A stretch of DNA of 64,000 bases from Gnetum montanum (Eukaryota > Streptophyta > Gnetopsida > Gnetales > Gnetaceae), in assembly GCA_015680685.1 (NCBI GenBank), contig MNCI01023384.1:1-64000 (forward strand), given 5' to 3'. The notes beneath the pieces were generated by a model. It had not been told where the DNA came from and made no database searches. It was given only the letters and a program-made list of their open reading frames with translations. How positions within the stretch are numbered: position 1 is the stretch's first letter; every line of letters begins with the position of its first letter. Shown piece by piece: positions 32,153 through 44,218 of this stretch. The position numbers and the translations under genes are program-made.

Positions 32153-32867
32153 TTCCTCTCCTATCTTGACTACATTCACCATTGTCAAAGCTTGATAATA
32201 AGGATAAAGAGGATAAGGGTAAAGAACTAGGAGAGTTATGTCAACTTGCTTTTCTCGAATGATCCTTTTGGTGTTCTCTTGCCTGTATTCTATAAGACCT
32301 TAGTCTTGAGGTCCCTCTTGTTCTGGGTCATATTCTTCCCTTACCATAGTTTCTTTCCATGATTAAATGTAACCAAGGATGATTCATATCATCTCTCTTG
32401 AAGGCTCGAGGGTTCTAGTGTTGAGATTTTCTTGACTAGTAATTAGTATTCTTCTTTTTGAATTGCAATGTTAGTTGAATGGGAGCCCTCTTAACTTTGG
32501 AAGCCTTATAGTGAGCCTGCATGAATCGGTCCTTGTGTAATTGGGACTTTATGGATTTGTAATCTTTAGAGATCTCATCAACTACTTCGTACTTTATTGC
32601 TACTACTTCAAGCTCTAATGTCATCAATGCTATCATAATCATTGATGATACTAATTGATCAGATGACAACACAATGTTGTCATCTAGGTCTCTCCATTAC
32701 ATCTATTCTTCTTGGTAAAGTATGAAGGTAAACTCTAGATGGTAAGAATTTGGATGTTTGTAGACTACTTTTATTTGCTATGGCACATCATCCTTACTCG
32801 TATTTCCAACACGCCCTTTAGGTGCATCATTGGCAAGTGAGAAATCACTCCTACGAGAAGAAGACAT
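32153..32867 (-). pseudogene. gag of element A, N-terminal part
   Basis: A minus-strand ATG at 32867 opens MSSSRRSDFSLANDAPKGRV. It lies about 120 bp downstream of the primer site, the position of MSLSQDNNNATLNK in element B (56692). The frame is broken soon after, but an acidic open piece remains (32436-32672). The insertion of element D at 32147 cuts it from the capsid part at 17101-18769. An earlier TAG/TGA pattern shows that it was already decaying. Confidence 0.55.
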
Positions 32868-32986
32868 TGTTAATTTACAAGTGTGTCTTAGAATAAAACA
32901 TTATTATTTTGACAAAGGATAAATTATTTTAAGTTTGAATAGTGAATCTTAAATGATCATAGTTATCTAAAACACTAGCACCAAGT

Positions 32987-33003
32987 CCCAAACAATAGCA
33001 CCA
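32987..33003 (-). other. Degenerate tRNA-Asp primer binding site of element A
   Basis: It sits one base inside the LTR end at 33005. On the minus strand it matches the complement of the tRNA-Asp 3' end at about 11 of 17 positions. Most differences are transitions. The intact form is seen in element B at 56558. Confidence 0.55.
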
Positions 33004-33004
33004 A

Positions 33005-34423
33005 TGATGAACAATAAAGTAACCCTACGAATCACAAGCATTTATGCATGATCTAGTTGAATTCCATGGACTTAGGACTAGATGGATGCCTTAGATAATT
33101 AAGCATTAAGATGTTGATCGTTGTTTTCCTAATCACACTTATGTTGGTTTACTTTGTATGGTTAAGTGCGATTAAGCGACATTAAGGTATTTATTATTAT
33201 TATAATATTTAAAATATTAAAGTATTAAAATATTAAACTTATTAATCTAAATGCAAAGAAGCAATCTAAACTATCCTAAGCATAGAATATCTATTTCCAA
33301 CTTTTCATACACTTCATGAACATGTACTATGTTGCTAAGTTATCAAGTCTTCACTACTAAACATACCAAGTATTCACTACTAGGATTGTCAAATGTTATT
33401 ACATTATGCTCAAAATGGTTATCTCATATGTGTTTACTTAAGTACTAAATAATAAATTCTTTAATTAACATAATGAGAAATTAAGTAATAGTAAAGTATA
33501 AGAACGTAAATCAAAATGCTAAATTCAAGTGCTGTAATGGAGAAAACAAATCTTAATTTTCTTACCATCATGTATGTGACATGTCGTTCTCAGATGTCAT
33601 GGAAAACATCAAATATATGTCATATTAGAGATTATGTGTAAGAAGACAATATATCAAATGTTAAATATATATAACATTTAACATTATGCGTATAGAAATT
33701 AACCAGAAAAATGTAGAAAGAGAAAGAAAGAATGCTTTATTGATATGGAACAAAGTATCTGGATCATGCTTTGGGAGTGTTTCCTAGGGTTTTCTTTCCT
33801 CGGAATCTATCCCCTTAGAGGCAATCCAGCACTGCCACCACAATTAGGCCTACAACTGGCTGGAAGTAATGGCCAATCCTCTTACTGTCCCACTTCACCC
33901 GACATGTGCAACTGGCCTTTACTAGCTTCACAACTCCATGCTAGCATGACCTCTAAGCCTAGGTATAAATGTCTTAGGTCAAATCCCCAAAGGTTACCTC
34001 AAGAGACATGTTCATTATTACAATGCATCCTTGTGAGTCTCAATTACAACACGCTCTTTCGGGTCTTGTTACGATAACAATAACACTTATTATGAAAAGG
34101 CACCATCTTTGTTATGCAGCAACACCATTTGGGAATGGAGACATTACAATGTACATGTGTCTAGGTACACAATGCACTCAAATAGAACTTAATACAATTT
34201 ATTTAATCCACATTACAACCACTCATAGAAGAAAATTCTAACTTCTACAGGGAAAAACTTTAAGAGTTTGGCTATGAAAATGACCCAACAATGTCATAAA
34301 TGTGATAGATGCACATACTTATGTAAACAAAGATAGAGACTACATCAACATATATGCGTTGATGCATTAAAGGTTATGTCAACATATATATGTTGATATG
34401 ACTAACTAATTTATTATTCATCA
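33005..34423 (-). mobile_element. 5' LTR of element A (interrupted by a solo LTR)
   Basis: It has TGATGA at 33005 and TCATCA at 34418-34423 in plus-strand reading. Outside the insertion at 33575-34148 it aligns with the LTR at 11363-13078 and is about 840 bp. The flanking target copy TGTTC follows at 34424. Confidence 0.88.
33575..34148 (-). mobile_element. Solo LTR of a second family, TSD ATGTA
   Basis: The 574-bp insertion has TGT...ACA ends and flanking ATGTA at 33570-33574 and 34149-34153. The uninterrupted target is seen in the sister LTR at about 11935. Read on the minus strand it starts TGTAATGTCTCC, has a possible TATA at the centre, an AATAAA (33736-33741) and ends ACATGTCACA. That is the layout of a plant LTR. 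Two short open frames inside it (33745-34077, 34008-34241) are not genes. Confidence 0.85.
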
Positions 34424-34512
34424 TGTTCAATGAAGGATGATTAAATTCTTGAAAGGCATGAATTATAGTAGTTGATCAACAGAGAAAATGAGGATGAAGC
34501 ATAGATGAGTTA

Positions 34513-37500
34513 TGTTATTATTAATACACAATGATAACTACTTTCCACCATCAAGAAAAAATATTATTAATAAAATTTATTTAGTTCACTCTACTTTCCT
34601 AAAGTCAAATGTATTTTTAACTTTTATGAATTAATGGGTAGATTTACACTTGATTGATTCCAACTCATCATCATTTTCTCTAATTTTATATATTTTTATA
34701 ATGCTGAATAACTCTTCAAATCCCATGAGTATGACCTCAATTATTTTCTATAAATTCTAGGATCATACATGAATGTAATGCTTGGTTTTTATAGTAATAA
34801 AAATTAGTTATAAATTTTCTCCAAGATTATCTTGTTCCCCTAATTATTCATCTTCGTTAAAGATGTTTGTTTAAACTATTATCAAACATCATTATCATCA
34901 AGTTTGTTCTTAGCATCAATCCTTTAATTCAAGTTAATAATATCATCACCATTCATCATCATCATCAACATTAACAACTATTTAACCTCAAATTAAGATG
35001 TGCTCTTTAACATATGAAGATTTTATTACATTGATGACCAATAGTTAGCTACATTTGCTCGTCTCAATTTTTTTTTAAATTCAAGGCTATTTTATTTGTT
35101 TACTTACTTCAATTTCATTTTCATCCTAAGGTAACACTAAAAATTGAATTCTCATTTACATCCAACTTAGAATCTTGAAAAAACCAAAATTTTTCTCTTG
35201 CCACAACCTCACCACAATTTGTGGAATCATTAGTAAATAAACAATGAATTATGATTAGCCCAAATATCATCAAAATCAAGACTTATAAATGTTAATTTCA
35301 AAAATAAAGAACAAATCATCAGAATCAAGACTTATAATAAAAAAATATATCGTTTGATTGCAATTATTTTGATCTCAAATTAGATTCCCTTGACATGATT
35401 TACAATGTCAAACAAACCATTGTTCAAATTACTACCTCTAAAAATAGATCAAATAAAGACACATCAAATCACTACTGAACATCAAGATCACATAGCTAAT
35501 GAAGAAGAAGTCAAAATGTAACATACAAAATTAGGACACACCTCCTATGACAACCTAGAAAAAATGATGAATTTGATGAAATCTATTGGTCTTCAAATCA
35601 ATAAAACTCTAAAAGGAAAATGTGAAATTTGCATTCAAGAGAAACAAACCAAAAATTGCCATACCATGCCAATGCAAAGAGAAGATAAATCCGTTGAAAT
35701 ACTTCACATGAATCTCATTATACTAATGCCAAACACATCAATTACAAGAGAAAACTATACCTTTGTCATGGTAGAAGATTATTTTAGATATACTTTGGTG
35801 TATAAAAACTAAGGTTAAAGTAATAGAAGAAAGGAATTATGAATAATACCATGAGTCTTTCATTTAAACCATAAAATGAGATAGAGAAAGAGAATTCACC
35901 AATAAAGACTTTAGAGACTTCAGCATAATCCAAGGCATTTTTCATCAAACTACATGTGGATATAATCTAGAATTAAATGGAAATGTAGAAAGAAAAAATA
36001 GAACCTTACAAGACATGATGAGATGTTTTCTAAAAGATGCTCAAATTTTGAACAATTTTTTGAGCATATCCATGAATGTAACAACCTATACCACTAATAG
36101 AATTATTAGCACCAACAACAAGAATAAGTCTCCCTTTGAACTTTGCTACAACAAGCTTTCCAACATTGATCACATTAAAAATTTTAGATGCCTTTGTTAC
36201 ATCAAATCTCTAAAATAATTCATAAACAAATTAAACAATAGAGGAAAAATGCATATTTCTAGGCTATGACACTAAGACAAGCGATACACATGCTATGATC
36301 TTTTTGAGTATAAATGGTACTCATCTAAAGATGTTGTATTCATTAAAGACAAATTCGGAAAAAGGAATTTTAGCCTTATAATGAAAAATCAAAGATTTAA
36401 AATAATACTAAACCTTGGATTTAAAGATATTGTCCTAAAAAACAAATGTTAGGAAATAATTTTAAAATAAGAACAACTTATTACTACTATTGCATACTCA
36501 AACCTCACTCAAGAACCAAAGAATGTTGAAGAAGCCTTGAAGATCAAAACATGGAAGAAACCTTTGGATAGAGAATACAAATCAATTATGAAGAATAAGT
36601 CATGTGAATTACTTGATAAACCAAGAAGAAAAAGGATGATTGATTACATGTGACTGTACAAAATCAAATTCAATGAAAAAGAAGAGTTAATTAAACATAA
36701 GGCAATGCTAGTAGCAAGAGGTTTCAAACAAAAGAAACACATTGACTATCAGAATATTTTTACGTTTGTAGCAAGATTTAAAACCATGAAATTCATTCTT
36801 TCTATTACAACTCATCACAAACTCAAACTCCATCAAATGGATGTAAACTCAACTTTTCTAAAAGGTAACTTAAATGAACTATATTTCTATCAATCAAAAT
36901 GATACACTATCAAAGGAAAGGAAGAAAATGTATGAAAATTAAAGAAAGTCTTATATGGACTAAAACAAGCCCCTAAAGTTTGATTTCATAGGACTAATGA
37001 CTACTTGCTGAAAAAAGGATACACATTGTGCTTGTTTGAACCCATATTGTACTACAAGCATGACAACAAGGACTTCATCATAATATCACTCTATGTGGAT
37101 TACCTTGTATTTACAACCACAAATAATGAAGTGATAGAATATTTTAAGTCAAACATGAAGAATGAATTTGAAATGAAAGACTTAAAGAACTAAGGTATTT
37201 TCTAGGAATATAAGTTGATTAAGATAATGAGGGAATCAAAGTTTATCAAACTAAATATAATACCTCTATTTTAGAAAAAAATAAAATCAACGAAGAAAAA
37301 CCTCTATATCTTCTCTTCCTCATAACTTAAAACTAGAAAACAAGGACAACACATCACAAGTACGAAACTTTATATAGAAGCATGATTGGAGCACTAAAAT
37401 TTCTTTTTCACATAATGCCAGACCTAGAATTTGTCACTTCTATCCTATAAAGATATATGCAATAACATATATAGTCTCATCTTAATGCTCTCATTCATGT

Positions 37501-38768
37501 GCTAAGATATGTGAAAGGAAACTTAAATCATTAACTCATTTATACAAAAGGAGACGAACATTTATATGCATGCTTAGACAATGATTGGAGAGGAGACTGC
37601 AATGATAGAAATTCCACATCAAGAGCAGTAATATTTCATGGAAATAATGTAATATATTGAAAATCAAGAAAGTAACCTTTCATTAGCCTTTCAACTTGTG
37701 AAGTAGAATTTATTACTATGACAAAGTGCACTTAACTTACTTTTTGGATAAAAATACTTCTGACTCATCCTAGATTCCATGTAGATCTTTCCATCAATCT
37801 ATCATGTGACAACATATTACCTATAGAACTCTAAGATGAACATGTCCAACATATAAAATCAAAGCATATTAATGTAAAATATTACTTTATCAAGCAATAA
37901 GTAAAGGAGGAAAATATCTAACTAATGCCTAAGCACCTTTATAATAATATAGATATTAAGAAGACAATAGTTGAAGAAGAAGAATTATGCATTGCACACT
38001 AAAAAATGATTATTAGTATTAGTGCACAACGATAACTACCCTCTAGCATGAAAACAAAGCATTAAAGATAAAATTTAGTTAGTTCACTCTACTTTCCTAA
38101 AGTCAGATCTATTTTTACGTTTTTATGAATTGATAAGAAAATGTATACTTTATTGGTCCCATTCATCATTATTTTCTCTAATTTTATACATTTTTATAAT
38201 AGGGAATAACTTTTCAAATCTCCTAAGTATGGCCCTAATCATTTTCTATAAATTTTAGAGTCATATGTAAATGTAATGCTTGGTTTTTATAGCAATAAAT
38301 ATTGGTTATGAATTTCCTCTAAGATTATCTTATTCTCCTAATTGTTCATCTTTCTTAAAGCTTTTGTTTCAAACTACTATCAAAAATCATTGTCATCAAG
38401 TTTATCCTCAACATCAGTCCTTTAATTCAAGTTAACAATATCATCATCAACATTACCAATTATTTAATCTCAAATAAAGGTATGCTCTTTAATATTTCAA
38501 AACTTCCTTAAATTGAAGACTAGTAGTCACCTACATCTTTCCTCTCAACTTTATTCAAAATTCAAGTTTAATTTATTCATTTACTCACTTTAGTGTCATC
38601 TACATCCTAGGGCAACATTAATAATTCAATTCACATTTAAATCTAAACTCAGAGTCTATAGAAATTAGAATTTTTCCTCTGGATATGAATTAAGCATGAC
38701 TTGTTGTATCATTAATCAACAGACCACAACTTGTGGTTAGCCCATGTTTAGCTCAAATATCATCCCAT
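34513..38768 (+). mobile_element. Ty1/copia element, decayed
   Basis: Two direct repeats, 34513 to about 35275 and 38007 to about 38768, align over their whole length with visible divergence and serve as LTRs; the exact 3' ends are uncertain. Between them are copia domains in the order integrase, RT, RNase H, all on the plus strand. Only about 200 bp separate the 5' LTR from the pre-integrase domain, so gag and protease have been deleted. Confidence 0.85.
35450..37960 (+). pseudogene. copia pol: pre-integrase, integrase, RT, RNase H
   Basis: The pre-integrase motif is LGHTSYDNLEKMMNLM with CEICIQEKQTK. The integrase core follows (VEILHMNLI..., YTFVMVEDYFRYTLVY, then a GIFHQTTCGYN segment, NGNVERKNRTLQDMMR and NKSPFELCYNK). 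The RT begins near 36480 and shows LVARGFKQKKHIDYQNIFTF, LHQMDVNSTFLKG, LYGLKQAP and a changed catalytic box YVDYLVFT. The RNase H lies about 37540-37930 (CLDNDWRGDCNDRNSTSRA, LSTCEVEFITM, HIKSKHINVKYYFI). Numerous stops and frameshifts are present. The motif order IN-RT-RH defines Ty1/copia. Confidence 0.88.
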
Positions 38769-38960
38769 GAGGTAACCATTACTCATAGGCAACATTCTCA
38801 ATTTTTGCTATTAATTATAACTTAACCACAACTTGTGGTTCTTCTCCACATCTCATTGTCCATTTTGAAATTTAAGGCAAATACAGCACAACCCATGGTT
38901 CAATTGTGGTATCATTGAAATTGCCATATCAACTTACCATAACTAGTGGTATCCTCATGG
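38700..38960. repeat. Series of CCACAA-TTGTGG palindromes
   Basis: The palindromic words ACCACAACTTGTGGTT occur at about 38725 and 38826. Related words lie near 35208 (5' LTR), 38900 (ACCCATGGTTCAATTGTGGT) and 38940. They occur at and beyond the 3' end of the copia LTR. They may be LTR-terminal motifs. Confidence 0.45.
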
Positions 38961-39149
38961 TCCATTGCCTATAGCCCAAAGGATGCAATTAGTAGCTAAA
39001 GCTAAAGCTTGATTATGTAATCCACTGATACCAAGACCATCATTATCTTTGAATCAATAACAAATCTTTCATTTTACACAAGCAAAGCGATGCAAAGAAC
39101 TAGAATATTTCTAAGCATAGTCTTTGATAATATTTTTAATCTCTTTTTA

Positions 39150-41850
39150 GCTTCTTTTCTATGAAACAATAAAAAATTTAATAATAGGTTGGATTGAAGA
39201 TAGAATATTCTTAGCCATAATAAGTCTTCCTGATACAAGTTCTACCAAGACCAAATATGAGCTTTTTGCTAAATGTTTTAAGAAATAATATGCTATAAAT
39301 GGGAAATGTTAGGAATAACAATAATAGACATTCCAAGAAGCTTAATGGTCACATGTTGTTTAATCTATGTTCAAGAAAAATTTTGACTATTAATCTAAAC
39401 TAGTCGATATGATGGTCTAATGGCTTGGGATTTATCATATTTAATTTTAGAACTTGAGGCATTACAATAAGTTTGAATGATATTTATTGCATTTTGAATT
39501 TTTTATTGATGTTCTTTTATAAGCAAATTGGTTGATAAAAATACATCCTAAAGATCCTAGAATAGACACCCCTTGATTACTCTTAACCTTATTAGCATAC
39601 TCACAAGCATATCCCAAAACATTAAAAGTAATGATAAATAAAACAAAAGTAAGAGGATAGCCTTGTCATACAAATCTTTGCAAGGAAAATTCTTCATTTA
39701 TGTTTCCATCGATTGAAACTCTACCAGATGAATCCTTTAATAGAAAAGAAAAATGATAAATAAAAGACTAACCAAATTGTGTATGTTGAATAGTTTTTGA
39801 AATAAACTATCATTCAATTTGATCATAATCTTTGGAAAAATCTAATTTTCAAAGAAAACACCTGTGATCAATTTCTTTTTCCAATGATAATACTTCAATA
39901 CTTGTTAACACATTATAAAGGATATATTTACCTAGAACAAAACTACTTTGCTCTCTATTTACAATGCTACAAATATGCTCCTTAAGCTTGAAAGCCACTA
40001 CACGAGCAATAATTTTATAGTTTATACCAAGAAAAGTAATGGGTTTCCAATGTTTAAATAGTGTAGGATCTCATTATTTAGGTAATAGTTTTATCATACC
40101 CTTTTTAAGAATCTTACCTAAAGACACATTTCTCATAGATTCCTTATATAGGTCATAAAATTCAAGTTTAATGTAAGTCCAAAAACATTTATAAAATTCA
40201 ATCGAAAAACTATCAATACCTAAAGGCTTTTCATTAGGCATAGTCACCATAGCTTGAGTGAGCTCATCTAGAGAAAGTAGGTTATCTAGCATTACCTCAA
40301 TATTATGCATAGGAACCTTTCACATTAGCTCATTCAATTTTTGTAGACCCATCTCTTCAAAAAGTAGAAAGCTACTTATAGAATTTGAAGAAATAATAAT
40401 AAATACTTTCCTATTTAGAAATCCTTTACCCATTGACCAAAATAGAGTCAATTCTTCTTGGAGGAGGTTTACCTTTAAGATATTTGAAGAAACATTTAAC
40501 AAGTTTATTCCCAATGCAAATCCAATTGATTCTAGCTTGCAATTTAGCACTATGGGCTTTGTGTTAATCTAATATAGTTAAAGTTGAGTGTTCATTACTA
40601 AGACTCTCTTGAACATGAACATTAGATTATGACTTCACAAGCAACCTAGTAAGTTTCATAATATTAAATTCTACTTGTTCTCTAATTTGTAAGTTTTCTT
40701 TTGAAACAATTTTTGTAAATGTCGACATAACTTAGTAGTTTTATCAAAAGCTTCATTCTACCACTAAATCTAACATTTTTTTACCTCTTAGATAGAGAAA
40801 AATATTCTAATTCTAAATAAGGAACTTACATCAAACATCACTTTTAATTAAATGAAGTATTAAATATAAAATATTTTAAGAATGATTAAATTGGTTGTAT
40901 GTCCTCAACTGTTAGCTAATAAATAACAGGATCATGATTAGATAAAGTGAAGTGGAATAGAGCTTGAATAAAAGGATCCATCCAAAAATTAGACTTGAAA
41001 AAGTTGTTGATGAGATAAGAACTCTATCAAGCCTAGATAAATTCTAGTATAACTTGATCTCAAATTTCTTTAGGTAAATCATTTCTCACTAGAAATTTGG
41101 TCATATTTTCTATAGGATTAACAAGGTGGAATCTTCACTTAATGTTACGCCAATTAAGACTATCTTGTGAAATAGTGGTAATTAGCGAATCACTAATTTT
41201 ATTTGAATCAAAAGAGATGAAATTTTTGATAACTCATGCAAGATTTATTTCCAAGACTTATTTTTGATAATAAAAGGAATTTTTATTATGCAAGATTTAT
41301 TTCCAAACCATACCTCTCAACTTCACATTATTATGAGCATAGATTAATAAAAAACTAATTAATTTTTCCTTTAATAAAATAATAATCCAAACTATATTAT
41401 TTAAATCATCAATGCCATAATTAATAACATCAACATTGCACTTGGGATGTAGTAGAAGAACATAACCATTGCATCCCTCTATATGATTTGAAGAAAAATA
41501 AAGAAACCTTGGTGCAATGTAGGAACTAGCTACTTGAAGATCAAAAACTTGAATCTTTACTTCTTGTAGAAAAATATTATCTAGGAGAACCTTTTTGATC
41601 ACATGATGGACACGATATGGCCTTAGAGGATCCATGATTCCTCTAGCAATCCATGAAAATTACTTAATCATGGGATTGAGTGGGAAGGACATGTTCTATG
41701 TCTTGAGAAAGAACACCATAATAATTACTAACACCAACTATAATAAGATTAGATGGTTTAGGACCATAATTGAAGGAAAAAGCTTATTCTCCTCTCTTAG
41801 GACCTTGAGAAACATGTAGACGATGAATGCCATTTTTTTCTTGGATCGCA
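39150..41850 (-). mobile_element. L1-type LINE remnant (ORF2 endonuclease and RT)
   Basis: On the minus strand, 41297-41640 encodes an APE-like endonuclease start (KVLLDNIFLQEVK, then GYVLLLHPKC). 40074-40310 gives the region before RT motif 1 (NEKPLGIDSFSIEFYKCFW). 39830-40075 encodes WKPITFLGINYKIIARVVA and KLDFSKDYDQIE. 39600-39720 has RVSIDGNINEEFSLQRFV followed by QGYPL. 39400-39480 reads TYCNASSSKIKYDKS. These motifs in this order are those of plant L1 elements. The catalytic box is lost, with stops and frameshifts throughout. The 3' end and poly(A) tail were not located. Confidence 0.85.
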
Positions 41851-43700
41851 ATTATTGTTTTGAAGCATAAACTAGCATTGCTCTCAAGAACCTTTGTCTT
41901 TTGTTTCCATATCAAGATTCTTACTACTATGGTAGCACTCTATCTTGAAATTAATTTCAAGGTGTTAAATGTATTATACTATAGAAATGAAAATTAAAAT
42001 AAAGATGATAACTTGTTTTAGAAAAAACTAGATGGTAATGGTGCTACTTAAAGTTTATGGGCTACTTTTAGTTCTTATAACATTTAAAGATAATCATATC
42101 TTATCCAAATTCTTATATTTTCTCCATTTTATAATTACTCACAACACATAATTTGTATGAGAAAGTTATTCCTAAATGTTTTTTTTCCATCATGATGCAT
42201 TTATCTAATTAATATGGGTTCATCACTTAAGAATGCAAGGGATATCTATGAAATTTCTGTCTAACTATCTGCTTCATGACATATTCTGAACATATATTTT
42301 TGTCATACTCCTATGTTAAGAACATTTATTAATACAAAGAATCTCATAACTTAATCAAAAATTCAAGTGGAATATACCTTACCTTTTATTCAACTTGCAT
42401 AAACCAACACAACATTTTTCTTGCACATAACCACATTGGATTACCGTTGCACATAACAATATTCAATAACTAAGGTTAGTATAAAGAACATACAAAGCAT
42501 AATGCAAAGCTACATTAAAAAATGTTATATATTTCACATGTAGATCATATAAATACATTGACAAACACTCATGATTTCATTTAATGGGGCTAGAGTAGAA
42601 ATCCCATCAGTAATAAAATTGCCTTTTTCAATAGAGAGTTGTATTACGTCTGAAGCTGTTTTCATGATTATTAAAGATTCATCTAGCATCAATGCTAGCC
42701 CAGGTAAATCTTGGCTAGCTTATCATGATGTAGTTTCTTCACTTGTGCATTAAGAAATACACTTTTTGTGTAAGGATAGGGAAATAGTTAGATCATCATA
42801 TATATATATATATATATATAAAGTTCATAAACAATAATAGTCCCTATATCATAGCCAATGTCCACTATAAGTACATCCCATCATCAATGTAAGATACATA
42901 ACATCTCATTCAAAAAACAAAAAATACAAAGTCTAAACATAGAAAAATCAAGATCTCATCCTATAATCTCTCTCAACTCTCATTCTTGATCACTTGTACC
43001 TCAACCATTGATAGGAAAAACCTTTTCCAAAGTTCATAAACAATAATAGTCCCTATATCATAGCCAATGTCCACCATAAGTACATCCCATCATTAATGTA
43101 AAATACATAATATCTCACTCAAAAAGTAAAAACTATGAAGTTAACTAAGATCTCATCCAAAAAAATAAATATATTTAAAAAATTAAATTCAAAATACAAA
43201 AGCAAAGAACTAGAGGAAAAATTCCAAAATAACAAAAAGGAAAGACCCAATGGATTTGGGTATGCCTTTTTAGGTTTTCATCCTTACAACTAACCCTTAA
43301 AAAAATCTCCTCTAGGGTAGGAAAATGATTAGATCTTACCCTTATTCACAAGTGTCCAAATGGGTTTTTACTTCTTACTAAAGGCTTCCTATTAATAAAA
43401 AAGAAAACTACAAAGAGAAACATTTAGAAATTTAGCTAAAGCATCACCTGCTAAATAAGGTCACCTTGAATTGACAAAGAAAAAAATTAGCTAGAAAATC
43501 TTAGTCTATGAAAAACCAGACTACATCAAACCTTCTAGATGGCATAAAGAATAAGAGGATGAAAGCAACACCAATTATGAAATTGAAATCCTTGAAGTTG
43601 AGGAATGTCACCAAACAAAACTTCATCTAATCTTGGTTGAAAACAATGTAAATACCTACTACACTAAGTCCAAGAGCTTTGAATATGGGGACATGTAAAA
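41851..43700. other. Unassigned AT-rich sequence
   Basis: It contains a TA dinucleotide run (42798-42820) and a separated direct duplication described below. No coding region or element termini are recognisable. Confidence 0.4.
42821..43135. repeat. Direct duplication of about 105 bp, 209 bp apart
   Basis: AAGTTCATAAACAATAATAG begins both copies at 42821 and 43030. Similarity runs through CCATAGCCAATGTCCAC-like and ACATCCCATCAT words to about 42932 and 43135. Differences are few, so it is fairly recent. Confidence 0.85.
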
Positions 43701-43706
43701 AAGCAA

Positions 43707-43789
43707 TGTCTTTGTTTGTTCATGGCGTTTTTGAGCGTTATTTATGCAAGAGACTTATTTCTCAAAAACGCCATGAACAAACAAAGACA
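43707..43789. repeat. Perfect 29-bp inverted repeat with 25-nt loop
   Basis: The left arm (43707-43735) starts TGTCTTTGTTTGTTCATGGC and ends TTTTTGAG. The right arm (43761-43789) is its exact reverse complement. The loop at 43736-43760 is 25 nt. A transcript in either direction would form a very stable hairpin. No target duplication flanks it and no sibling copy is present in the window. Confidence 0.9.
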
Positions 43790-43948
43790 AAACAAAGTTG
43801 ACTGAGAGGGTAAAATTAAATTGGGTAAGTGGTAGAGAAATAGAGAAGGGATGAGTGATTCTGTTTTTAGTTATTTTGTTACCTCATCTAGTACTTGGGC
43901 TTGGTTAACATCATCTTCTTTAAAATCATCTCAGCCAATTGATAGAGA

Positions 43949-44218
43949 NNNNNNNNNNNNNNNNNNNNNNNNNNNNNNNNNNNNNNNNNNNNNNNNNNNN
44001 NNNNNNNNNNNNNNNNNNNNNNNNNNNNNNNNNNNNNNNNNNNNNNNNNNNNNNNNNNNNNNNNNNNNNNNNNNNNNNNNNNNNNNNNNNNNNNNNNNNN
44101 NNNNNNNNNNNNNNNNNNNNNNNNNNNNNNNNNNNNNNNNNNNNNNNNNNNNNNNNNNNNNNNNNNNNNNNNNNNNNNNNNNNNNNNNNNNNNNNNNNNN
44201 NNNNNNNNNNNNNNNNNN
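43949..44218. other. Assembly gap (270 N)
   Basis: This is a run of N. The frames entering it on both strands extend only because of unknown bases. Confidence 0.98.

Larger units (their letters stand above)
11363..34423 (-). mobile_element. Element A: pol-less LTR retrotransposon, host of three nested insertions
   Basis: Outer LTRs lie at 11363-13078 and 33005-34423. They are flanked by perfect 5-bp target duplications TGTTC at 11358-11362 and 34424-34428. Removing element D, two solo LTRs and their duplicated target bases leaves about 8.2 kb, with LTRs of about 845 and 840 bp. In minus-strand order it holds an LTR, a degenerate tRNA-Asp primer site, gag, a spacer of about 2.7 kb, the C-terminal half of a third ORF, a polypurine tract and the second LTR. 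It aligns colinearly with element B, including the non-coding spacer. No pol domain is visible. It is heavily decayed. Confidence 0.85.

Noticed and set aside
33745-34241. Two plus-strand open frames
   Set aside because: They lie inside a solo LTR with exact target duplications.
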